DNA of 18,688 nucleotides from the NCBI GenBank assembly GCA_910586295.1, contig CAJUGE010000091.1, positions 1-18,688 on the forward strand, read 5' to 3'. The translations under genes and the position numbers were made by a program. The notes under the pieces were generated by a model, which saw nothing but the letters and a program-made list of their open reading frames with translations, had not been told where the DNA came from and ran no database searches. Shown here piece after piece: positions 7,791 to 13,901 of the stretch. Positions within the stretch are counted from its first letter, which is position 1. Every line of letters begins with the position of its first letter. This DNA comes from an uncultured Bacilli bacterium. Lineage in GTDB: Bacteria > Bacillota_I > Bacilli_A > RF39 > UBA660.

Positions 7791-7830
7791 AACTCTTCAT
7801 TTATTGTTAATATATAATAAATGAGGAGTT
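7791..7830 (+). promoter_or_regulatory. 15-bp hairpin covering the peptidase gene's ribosome binding site
   Basis: AACTCTTCATTTATT (7791-7805) pairs with AATAAATGAGGAGTT (7816-7830), with one T-G wobble and a 10-base loop. The 3' arm contains the GAGGAG ribosome binding site (7823-7828) of the gene starting at ATG 7836. No T-run follows, so translational control is more likely than termination. As DNA the element is also a near-perfect inverted repeat that could be an operator. Confidence 0.6.
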
Positions 7831-7835
7831 ATTTA

Positions 7836-8591
7836 ATGAAAAAAATAAAAAGAAGAAAACTCACAAAAGGCTTTAAACTATTACTTATCACAATACTAGT
7901 AATAACAGGATTTTTATTTTTTAACAAAGAAGAAAATGAAGAATACTTAGCAAATGTTGAAAATGTAAAAAGTAGAAGTACTAAAGAATATATTATTGAT
8001 AACATTAAAGCATTTAAACAAAATCCTGCGTATCCTACTGGATGTGAAAGTGTATCATTATATATATTATTAAATCACTACAGCGTAGATGTAACAGTAG
8101 ATGAAATTATAGAAAAGTTACCAAAAGGAAATGCACCTTACGAAGAAGATAACGAACTTTATGGTGCAAACCCAGAGAAAGTATTTATAGGCTCGCCTTA
8201 TTCACTTTATGCATTTGGAGTATTTGAAGTACCAATAAAAAATGTTGCTAATAAATTTAAAAGTGGAGCAATCTCAAAAAAAGGTATAGAAATAGAAGAA
8301 CTCCAAAACATTATTAAGTCTGGATCTCCACTAATCGCGTGGACACGTATAGACGAAAATTTATCTAAGTTAGAATATGTAGACAGTTGGATAGATGAAG
8401 ATACAGGAAAAAGAATAAAGTGGCCTAGTGGCGAACACGCAGTAGTTGTGTATGGATATGATGACAATTTTTATTATATATCTAATCCAGATAATGGAGA
8501 AAAATATCCATTAGAAAAAGAAATATTTGAATACAACTTTGAACTTATGGGAAGCAGAGTAGTTTATTATGAAGGAGAAATTTATGAATAA
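7836..8591 (+). CDS. Exported or membrane-anchored C39-like cysteine peptidase
   Basis: A 251-residue protein with a positively charged N-terminus and one hydrophobic helix (about 13-29), then a Peptidase_C39-like domain. The catalytic Cys is C70 in YPTGCESVSLYILLNHY (66-82). The His is H201 in GEHAVVVYGYDDN, and the third residue is probably D219 in ISNPDNG. Relatives are secreted papain-fold proteins found widely in Bacillota; some cleave double-glycine leaders when fused to transporters, but this stand-alone form has no transporter beside it and its substrate is unknown. ATG 7836 is preferred over in-frame ATG 7821, because 7821 lies before the GAGGAG site (7823-7828). Its last 8 bases overlap the lactate dehydrogenase start, implying coupled translation. 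The ribosome binding site is buried in the hairpin at 7791-7830. Confidence 0.85.
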   Translation: MKKIKRRKLTKGFKLLLITILVITGFLFFNKEENEEYLANVENVKSRSTKEYIIDNIKAFKQNPAYPTGCESVSLYILLNHYSVDVTVDEIIEKLPKGNAPYEEDNELYGANPEKVFIGSPYSLYAFGVFEVPIKNVANKFKSGAISKKGIEIEELQNIIKSGSPLIAWTRIDENLSKLEYVDSWIDEDTGKRIKWPSGEHAVVVYGYDDNFYYISNPDNGEKYPLEKEIFEYNFELMGSRVVYYEGEIYE

Positions 8592-9492
8592 CAAAGTAGT
8601 TTTAATCGGCTGTGGTAACGTTGGAATGGCTTATGCTTATTCCTTAATGAACCAAAGAACTCCAGTAACAGAATTAGCACTAATAGACTTGAACACAGAA
8701 AGAGTAAGTGGAGAAGTTCTAGACTTAAACCACTGTAACCAATTTGCAGACTCAAAGATGAAAGTTAAAGTTGGAAGTTATGAAGACTGTAAAGACGCTA
8801 AAATAGTAGTAATCTCTGCAGGTGCAAATCAAAATGTTGGAGAAACTAGAATGGACTTAATAAACAAAAATAGTCAAGTATTCAAATCTATAATAGATAA
8901 AGTTATGGAAAATAATTTTAATGGAATAATCATTGTCGCAACCAATCCATTAGATGTAATGACTTATATAACACTAAAATATTCTAATCTTTCGCCAACT
9001 AAAGTAATCGGAACAGGAACAACTCTTGACACAGCAAGACTAAGATACATATTAAGTGAAAAAATTGGAATATCTACAAATAATATAGAAGCATATGTTA
9101 TAGGAGAACATGGAGACTCAGAATTTATTCCTTGGAGTAATGCAAGCATTGCACTAAAAAACATAAAAGACTTTTTAAACGAAGCAGAAATGACACAAAT
9201 AGAAGAAGAAGTAAGAAACTCAGCATATGAAATAATAAATAAAAAAGGTGCAACTGCATATGGAATAGGAATGTGTCTAACTGGAATAACTAATGCAATA
9301 CTAGAAGATAAAAATATCATATTAACTGTATCATCATATGACGAAGAGAATGAAGTTTGCTTTGGAGGTCCAACGGTAATTAACAAAGATGGAGTAAAAG
9401 AAAAATTATTTATTCCACTAAATGAAGAAGAAACAAAAAAACTAATCGTGTCAATAAAAACAATAAAAGAAGCAATAAATAGTATAGAATAA
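8584..9492 (+). CDS. ldh: L-lactate dehydrogenase
   Basis: A 302-residue enzyme that interconverts pyruvate plus NADH and L-lactate plus NAD+ in the cytoplasm, regenerating NAD+ during fermentation. The Rossmann motif is G9-C-G-N-V-G14, and D35 after the second strand favours NAD over NADP. The active-site loop reads AGANQNVGETRMDL (79-92); the Gln there (Q83) is the residue that separates lactate from malate dehydrogenases (Arg), and R89 polarises the carbonyl. NPLDVMTY (121-128), D149-T-A-R152 and the catalytic H176 in GEHGDSE are all present. Length is slightly below the usual 310-320. ATG 8584, preceded by AAGGAGA (8572-8578), is chosen over in-frame ATG 8569, which lies before that site. 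It overlaps the peptidase gene stop by 8 bases, an unusual partner for a metabolic gene. No clear terminator is seen downstream. Confidence 0.93.
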   Translation: MNNKVVLIGCGNVGMAYAYSLMNQRTPVTELALIDLNTERVSGEVLDLNHCNQFADSKMKVKVGSYEDCKDAKIVVISAGANQNVGETRMDLINKNSQVFKSIIDKVMENNFNGIIIVATNPLDVMTYITLKYSNLSPTKVIGTGTTLDTARLRYILSEKIGISTNNIEAYVIGEHGDSEFIPWSNASIALKNIKDFLNEAEMTQIEEEVRNSAYEIINKKGATAYGIGMCLTGITNAILEDKNIILTVSSYDEENEVCFGGPTVINKDGVKEKLFIPLNEEETKKLIVSIKTIKEAINSIE

Positions 9493-9582
9493 ACTAAAAA
9501 CACAAGAGTTATCGACCAATCTGATGATATAAAGTAACTATTCAGACTTAAAAATGTAAAAAGTGACGAGTGAGTGATTGTA

Positions 9583-9773
9583 ATGAGTAAAAGAGTATTA
9601 AGTGAAAAGAAAATACAAGAGAAGATAATAAAAGTAGATGGAACTATGACACAAGCTGGAATGCCATTAACTGTTGAAATAAAGAAAAACTTTATGATTG
9701 CATAACAGGGAAATCTACTACTGAGATTGAGAGAAATAAGGTATTAGAAAAGTATAGGAGAATATATGGATAA
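9583..9773 (+). pseudogene. VbhA-like (Fic-antitoxin type) remnant, frameshifted
   Basis: ATG 9583 opens a 40-codon frame, MSKRVLSEKKIQ to NFMIA, ending at TAA 9703-9705. Moving one base back near 9693 restores the family-like continuation YDCITGKSTTEIERNKVLEKY up to TAA 9771-9773, giving about 63 residues after a single-base insertion. The pattern 'VDGTM..xGMPLT...K...YDCI.GK.T..E......KY' matches, by my recollection, small VbhA-family antitoxins that inhibit Fic toxins through a (S/T)xxxE(G/N) helix. Here the motif reads T-MTQ-A-G, so the inhibitory Glu is Ala. An extended -10 (TG-A-TATAAA, 9525-9533) lies upstream. The restored end overlaps the next gene's ATG (9766), as toxin-antitoxin pairs do, yet the next gene is not a Fic protein. 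The family call is moderate; the frameshift is directly visible. Confidence 0.5.
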
Positions 9774-10488
9774 AAAAGAATTTATAAAACAAGTTAAAGA
9801 AAATATAGAGGATATATCTTTGGAAGATATGAAAAACATAATTATTAAGTTTTCAAATAAAATACCATCTTCTTTATGGAAAGTTATGTTAAGTATTATT
9901 AAAGATGTTAACGGAACTTTAAAAATGTCTTTAGAAGAAATAGATTTATTAAAGAAAGAAATTTATGATAAGTTTGATGAAATAAAAAATGGTGAAGTAT
10001 GTTTTAATTGTTATTCATATGAAACTGGAACTTATAGTTATTATGAAGAAGATTTAGATTATCATTACTATCCAACTAATGAGATGGATAACATTTTAAA
10101 TAGAACTTATGAGGTTGCTGTCAGTTTTGTTTTACATAAAGAATATTCACATGCTATAGAGATGTTTAATTTGATATTATATACTGATTATTCTTGTGAA
10201 GAAGTAGGTAATCCTGAATTTGATAATTCAGATGAAGTTTATGACACTTTTGATATTAATATTAAGGATGCTAGAGAATCTTTGGATTTTAATTTAGATA
10301 CCTTATATTATTATGTTATTTATTCTATAATTAGAGGAAATACTGCTAATAAAAAGGAAAAAATATATGAATATATTGGAAGTAAAAATTTAGATATTAG
10401 GAATGTTATTAATATTGGTATTGAAGAAATTAATAATTTTGATAAATTTTATGAAGAATGGTTAGATTTTTTAAGTAAGAAGAAATAG
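9766..10488 (+). CDS. Unrecognised soluble helical protein, TPR-like
   Basis: A 240-residue protein with no signal peptide or membrane helix; I do not recognise the family. The N-terminal 70 residues are charged and helical. A Tyr/acidic-rich stretch follows at about 83-106 (CYSYETGTYSYYEED in part). The segment RTYEVAVSFVLHKEYSHAIEMFNLIL (about 116-141) reads like one TPR helix pair, and a second helical block follows at about 175-205, so a repeat-type protein-binding scaffold is plausible. Two Cys at about 81 and 84 are not arranged as a clear zinc site. AGGAG (9756-9760) lies 5 bases before ATG 9766, and the start overlaps the end of the antitoxin-like remnant. Codons are richer in T-ending forms than genes before 9500 or after 12100, in keeping with a transferred segment. 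Function unknown. Confidence 0.75.
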   Translation: MDKKEFIKQVKENIEDISLEDMKNIIIKFSNKIPSSLWKVMLSIIKDVNGTLKMSLEEIDLLKKEIYDKFDEIKNGEVCFNCYSYETGTYSYYEEDLDYHYYPTNEMDNILNRTYEVAVSFVLHKEYSHAIEMFNLILYTDYSCEEVGNPEFDNSDEVYDTFDINIKDARESLDFNLDTLYYYVIYSIIRGNTANKKEKIYEYIGSKNLDIRNVINIGIEEINNFDKFYEEWLDFLSKKK

Positions 10489-10530
10489 GTATGAAAACTA
10501 GTTGTAAGAGATATTTAATATCATTTATGC

Positions 10531-10566
10531 AAATGCACGCAAAAACATTGACAAATGCGTGCATTT
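10531..10566 (+). promoter_or_regulatory. 10-bp perfect inverted repeat around the abiE -35 box (putative AbiEi operator)
   Basis: AAATGCACGC (10531-10540) and GCGTGCATTT (10557-10566) are perfect inverted copies 16 bases apart. The -35 box lies between them and the right arm falls in the promoter spacer. AbiEi antitoxins are known to repress their own operon by binding inverted repeats at the promoter, which fits exactly. Confidence 0.75.
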
Positions 10567-10576
10567 ACTTTAAAAT
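10548..10576 (+). promoter_or_regulatory. Near-consensus promoter of abiE locus
   Basis: TTGACA (10548-10553), 17-base spacer, TAAAAT (10571-10576). This is one of the strongest promoters in the window. The predicted start is near 10583, just before the AGGTG site (10584-10588) and the GTG start at 10596. Confidence 0.85.
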
Positions 10577-10595
10577 TATATATAGGTGAATTGGT

Positions 10596-11138
10596 GTGGT
10601 ATATAATTATAAGGAAATTTTAGAAAAATATAAAAATGATTATACTATTAGGAAAGCATTAAATAGTAAGGAGATATTTAAAATAGAAAAAGGAATTTAT
10701 TCAGATAAGGAGATAAATAATCCGCTTGTAATATATTCCAAAAAATATCCTAATGCTGTTATTACTATGGATAGTGCTTTTTATTATTATCATCTAACGG
10801 ATGTTATTCCTAATAAAGTTTATCTTGCTACTGACAGAAATGCGCATACTATTAAAGATGATAAAATTATTCAAATATTTGTAAATAAGGAAATTCTGTA
10901 TCAGGGTAGAATACAAGAAAAAATTAATAATAATTTAATTAATATATATGATAGAGAAAGATTACTAGTTGAAATTATACGTAAAAAGAAACAAATTCCT
11001 TATGATTATTATAAAGAAATTATAAGAAATTATAGAGATATTTCTTATGAACTTGATATGTACAAGATAGAAGAATATTTGTCTTTATATAAAAACAATT
11101 TAAATTTAGCATTAATGTTAAAAAATGAGGTGTTTTAA
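10596..11138 (+). CDS. abiEi: AbiEi-type antitoxin / autorepressor of type IV toxin-antitoxin system
   Basis: A 180-residue protein, short but complete for the Bacillota form of AbiEi. Residues 1-40 make a winged-helix segment (IRKALNSKEIFKIEKGIYSD in part). The conserved core follows: NAVITMDSAFYYYHLTDVIPNKVYLATDR (about 53-81), then an INIYDRERLLVEIIR segment (115-129). In characterised systems AbiEi does not bind the toxin; it represses the operon by binding inverted repeats at the promoter and counteracts AbiEii by an indirect route. It starts with GTG 10596, 7 bases after AGGTG. Its TAA (11136-11138) overlaps the toxin's first codon by one base. The gene looks intact although its toxin partner is broken. 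Codon use is T-ending-rich, as in the rest of this island. Confidence 0.85.
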   Translation: MVYNYKEILEKYKNDYTIRKALNSKEIFKIEKGIYSDKEINNPLVIYSKKYPNAVITMDSAFYYYHLTDVIPNKVYLATDRNAHTIKDDKIIQIFVNKEILYQGRIQEKINNNLINIYDRERLLVEIIRKKKQIPYDYYKEIIRNYRDISYELDMYKIEEYLSLYKNNLNLALMLKNEVF

Positions 11139-11957
11139 CGAATTTTGATGATTTAAGAAAGGAATATAAAAATCTTGGGTATGAATATGAAGATGCTGAA
11201 GCAAAAATTTGCCAAGATATAATTCTGTTTGGTATTTCTAAGAGTAAGTTTAAAAATCATACTACTATTAAGGTGGAGTAGTAATTCATAGTATTTCTAA
11301 AGATAAACGTAGAGCTACACGTGATTTAGATTTGGATTTTATAAAATATTCTTTAGAAGACACTTCTATTATAAATTTTATAAATACAATTAATGCTACT
11401 ATGAAGGATATTTCAATTGAAGTTATTGGAAAAATAAAACCTTTACATCATCAAGATTATGATGGAAAAAGAGTATTAATAAAGTTAAACGATAGAAATA
11501 ATAATTATATTGAAAGTAAGATAGATATAGGTGTAGAAAAGAATTTTGATATAGAACAAGAAGAATATTCTTTTAATTTAGATATTATAGGTGGTAAGGT
11601 TAATTTACTTATTAATTCAAAAGAACAAATATTTTGTGAAAAATTAAAATCATTATTAAGATTAGGTTTTAATTCTACTCGTTATAAAGATTTATTTGAT
11701 TTTTATTATTTTATTAATGAAACTAATTTAGATAAGAAAAATTATATAAATGTATTGATGTTATGATTTTTAAAGATGTTAAGATGAGAGAAAATAATAT
11801 GGTAGATATAGTTAGAAGATTGAATCTTATATTTAATGATGAAGCATATAAATATAATTTATCTAGTCCAAAAGTTAATTGGTTAGATATTGAAGTTAGT
11901 AAGGTAATAGAGTGTGTAATAGATCATATGAAAACTTTAGAATTTGTTGAAGTTTAA
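11138..11957 (+). pseudogene. abiEii: AbiEii nucleotidyltransferase toxin gene, inactivated
   Basis: Three frames in succession encode one AbiEii/AbiGii-family toxin. Frame one starts at ACG 11138, in the position of a normal TAATG overlap, and reads NFDDLRKEYKNLGYEYEDAE to HTTIK before stopping at TAG 11279-11281. Inserting one base near 11273 restores KGGVVIHSISKDKRRATRDL followed by DLDF, the nucleotidyltransferase motif. That frame continues through IDIGVEKN and KEQIFCEKLKSLL...RYKDLFDFYYF to TGA 11764-11766. A second one-base insertion near 11750 restores the C-terminus, from MIFKDVKMREN to TAA 11955-11957. With both repairs the gene has 273 codons plus stop, the usual length. AbiEii toxins are NTP-dependent nucleotidyltransferases that halt growth during phage attack. 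The missing ATG and two deletions mean no toxin as sequenced. Confidence 0.87.
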
Positions 11958-12031
11958 TGTGGGTTTGAATAGTGTCGCCAAAGATAGGAATTTCCCAAAT
12001 AATGGGGTATAGTATGAAATAAATTAATACT

Positions 12032-12050
12032 GAGCGAAATGCTCTTTTTT
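12032..12050 (+). terminator. Terminator downstream of abiE locus
   Basis: GAGCG (12032-12036) pairs with TGCTC (12040-12044) around AAA, followed by six T residues (12045-12050). Small, but well formed. It marks the right end of the defence-like segment. Confidence 0.7.
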
Positions 12051-12051
12051 C

Positions 12052-12080
12052 TTGCATTTAAAATATTTTAATACTATAAT
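12052..12080 (+). promoter_or_regulatory. Sigma-A promoter of two-helix membrane protein gene
   Basis: TTGCAT (12052-12057), 17-base spacer, TATAAT (12075-12080). The -35 begins 2 bases after the preceding terminator's T-run. Confidence 0.75.
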
Positions 12081-12104
12081 ACTTGCTGAAAGGCTGGTGT
12101 ATAA

Positions 12105-13619
12105 ATGACACAAGAGACAATTGAATTAAAATTAAAAATGACTTTAGAAAAACTTGAAGAAGCAGGTTTTGACATAACTCGTACAGCAAATGATATGAAA
12201 TGTCAAGAAAATATAGAAGACTATGAAGAAATCTATAATTCATTAAGTTCACATATAGAATGTTTAAAAGGAATAAACAGACTAAAAGTAATAGAAAGAA
12301 AAATAAAAACTAGTGATATTTTAGATTTAGTTAAAGATATTATAGAAGTAATTAGAATATTTAGAGAAAATAAGAAAACTTTAAAAGAAAACGAAAATAT
12401 AGAAATATTAGAAAATAGTCTATATGAAACAACTTACAAAATAATAACAAGAGAAGTGATAGAAAATTTATCTAGTGACGTGCTAAAAGTTATATTAGAA
12501 AATGAGTATGACGCATTAAGAATAAGTAAAATAATATACAACCGTGAAATTCCTAACATAAAAGAAACAGAATACAACAAAGATTTAATAGAAAAACTAA
12601 ACCAAAAGATTTCTCATAATAATAAAAGTGGAAATATATTCTTACTAGACAGTGAGATTATGCTTTTAGTAGTTAGTATATTACACACTCAAGAAGTAAG
12701 AAAGTCTAGCGAAACAAAACTAAAAAAACTATTAGAAGATAAAAAAGAATATTTATATGATTTAGAGATTTCTGAAGATAATGTAGACAGTTTATCTGAA
12801 TCCAAAGAAGAAATAACTACTGCTATAAAAAAGAATAATAGAAAAATTAAAGTTAGAATATTCGCATTCCTAGCTTCCCTTGGAATACTAACAAGTGTCT
12901 CTTCATTTGCTATGAAAAAGCTAGAAAAGGGTTATTTAAAATACGAAACTACTATGACATACGCTTATGAAAAAGACGGAGAATTAACAATCAATCCTTC
13001 ATCTACAGAAATATTTAGTAAAGTTGCTGATGATGAACAAGCTATCCTAAGTGTATTTTATGAACCATTTGAAACTACAACTGGTACTAAACAATTTGTA
13101 GAAAAATTTTCTCTACCACCAATGGATGTAGAAGATATCGAAGATTATATAGATATAGACACATCTGCTTTAACACTTTACTCACAAGAATTAAAAGACA
13201 AAGATATAAAGTACAACTCAAGAGAAATATTTTTACAAAATCAAAACTTAGATAACCCTATAACTGATGAAGCTTTTAAAATTTTTTACGTATTTGAAAT
13301 AGTATTAGTATCTCTGATTGCTAGTCTATTACCATATTTTCCTATAAATGATATTCTTGAACTACTTATAAGCCTATCAAAAGAAAGAAAAAGCAGAAAA
13401 GAATCATACTTTAAAATAACTGAAAGAATAACAGACTACCTAAACAAAATGGACAAGTCTTTACTAAATGCAGAAAAAAGTCTAGAAATCTATAATGCAT
13501 TAAAAGAATTATCATCAACACTAAAAATTGATTTCCAAGAAGATGAGTCTTTTGAAAATCTATCTACACAAATAGAACTTACAAAAGAACACATTAGAAA
13601 ATTACAAAATAATAAATAA
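12105..13619 (+). CDS. Unrecognised two-helix membrane protein with long helical cytoplasmic regions
   Basis: A 504-residue protein that I cannot place in a family. Residues 1-248 are charged, helical and partly coiled-coil-like, rich in Glu/Lys/Ile. A membrane helix follows at about 249-270 (RIFAFLASLGILTSVSSFAM). An external segment of about 120 residues (271-390) holds the only beta-like, Thr-rich sequence. A second helix lies at about 391-411, then a charged helical tail to 504. The shape, cytoplasmic coils on both sides of a helical hairpin with a sensor-sized external domain, recalls a signalling or scaffold protein, but no catalytic or HAMP-type motif is seen. ATG 12105 follows a weak AAAGG site (12089-12093). 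It has its own promoter and a strong terminator, so it is a single-gene unit. Codon use is typical of the A-ending host set. Confidence 0.8.
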   Translation: MTQETIELKLKMTLEKLEEAGFDITRTANDMKCQENIEDYEEIYNSLSSHIECLKGINRLKVIERKIKTSDILDLVKDIIEVIRIFRENKKTLKENENIEILENSLYETTYKIITREVIENLSSDVLKVILENEYDALRISKIIYNREIPNIKETEYNKDLIEKLNQKISHNNKSGNIFLLDSEIMLLVVSILHTQEVRKSSETKLKKLLEDKKEYLYDLEISEDNVDSLSESKEEITTAIKKNNRKIKVRIFAFLASLGILTSVSSFAMKKLEKGYLKYETTMTYAYEKDGELTINPSSTEIFSKVADDEQAILSVFYEPFETTTGTKQFVEKFSLPPMDVEDIEDYIDIDTSALTLYSQELKDKDIKYNSREIFLQNQNLDNPITDEAFKIFYVFEIVLVSLIASLLPYFPINDILELLISLSKERKSRKESYFKITERITDYLNKMDKSLLNAEKSLEIYNALKELSSTLKIDFQEDESFENLSTQIELTKEHIRKLQNNK

Positions 13620-13697
13620 ATGAGAAACAATGGAATAATATGTGGGCATTCACTATTATGAAAGAATTAATAAAAAGAAATTAATTAACTCTAGCTT

Positions 13698-13724
13698 AAA
13701 GTTGGCACAATATTGCCAACTTTT
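13698..13724 (+). terminator. Strong intrinsic terminator after 504-residue membrane protein gene
   Basis: AAAGTTGGCA (13698-13707) pairs perfectly with TGCCAACTTT (13714-13723) around CAATAT, with T residues at the 3' end. The stretch 13725-13836 that follows shows only AT-rich sequence with no further feature that I can support. Confidence 0.8.
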
Positions 13725-13836
13725 AAAAAACTCATAAAAAGTAAGAAATATACATAAATAAAAAAATATCATGTACAAACATTAAAGTTTACCAGATTTC
13801 TTGCTGTAAATTTGACAAAAAATAACTAAAAACGAC

Positions 13837-13865
13837 TTGAAAAATCCCTCTTAAAGTACTAAAAT
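13837..13865 (+). promoter_or_regulatory. Promoter of MMPL transporter operon
   Basis: TTGAAA (13837-13842), 17-base spacer, TAAAAT (13860-13865). A second possible -35 (TTGACA, 13812-13817) has no -10 at the right distance. The predicted leader is about 30 bases and ends in TGGAGGG (13889-13895) before ATG 13902. Confidence 0.7.
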
Positions 13866-13901
13866 ATAAACCCGTTGAATTAAATTATTGGAGGGACTTT
13901 A

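Noticed and set aside
7821..7835. ATG 7821 as start of the C39-like peptidase gene
   Set aside because: The GAGGAG site lies after it, at 7823-7828, and fits ATG 7836.
8964..9503. A 179-codon open frame on the - strand
   Set aside because: It lies wholly opposite the well-supported ldh gene, has hydrophobic low-complexity content typical of an antisense shadow in AT-rich DNA, and has no ribosome binding site.
9493..9582. Terminator or small RNA after ldh
   Set aside because: No stable stem with a T-run was found; only a possible extended -10 at 9525-9533.
10510..10522. Terminator after the 9766 gene (GATATTTAATATC hairpin)
   Set aside because: A 5-bp all-weak stem without a T-run; too poor to call.
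11332..11957. Two separate short genes at 11332-11766 and 11763-11957
   Set aside because: The first would begin at a TTG inside the nucleotidyltransferase motif RDLDLDF and the second at the broken C-terminus; both are pieces of one frameshifted AbiEii gene.
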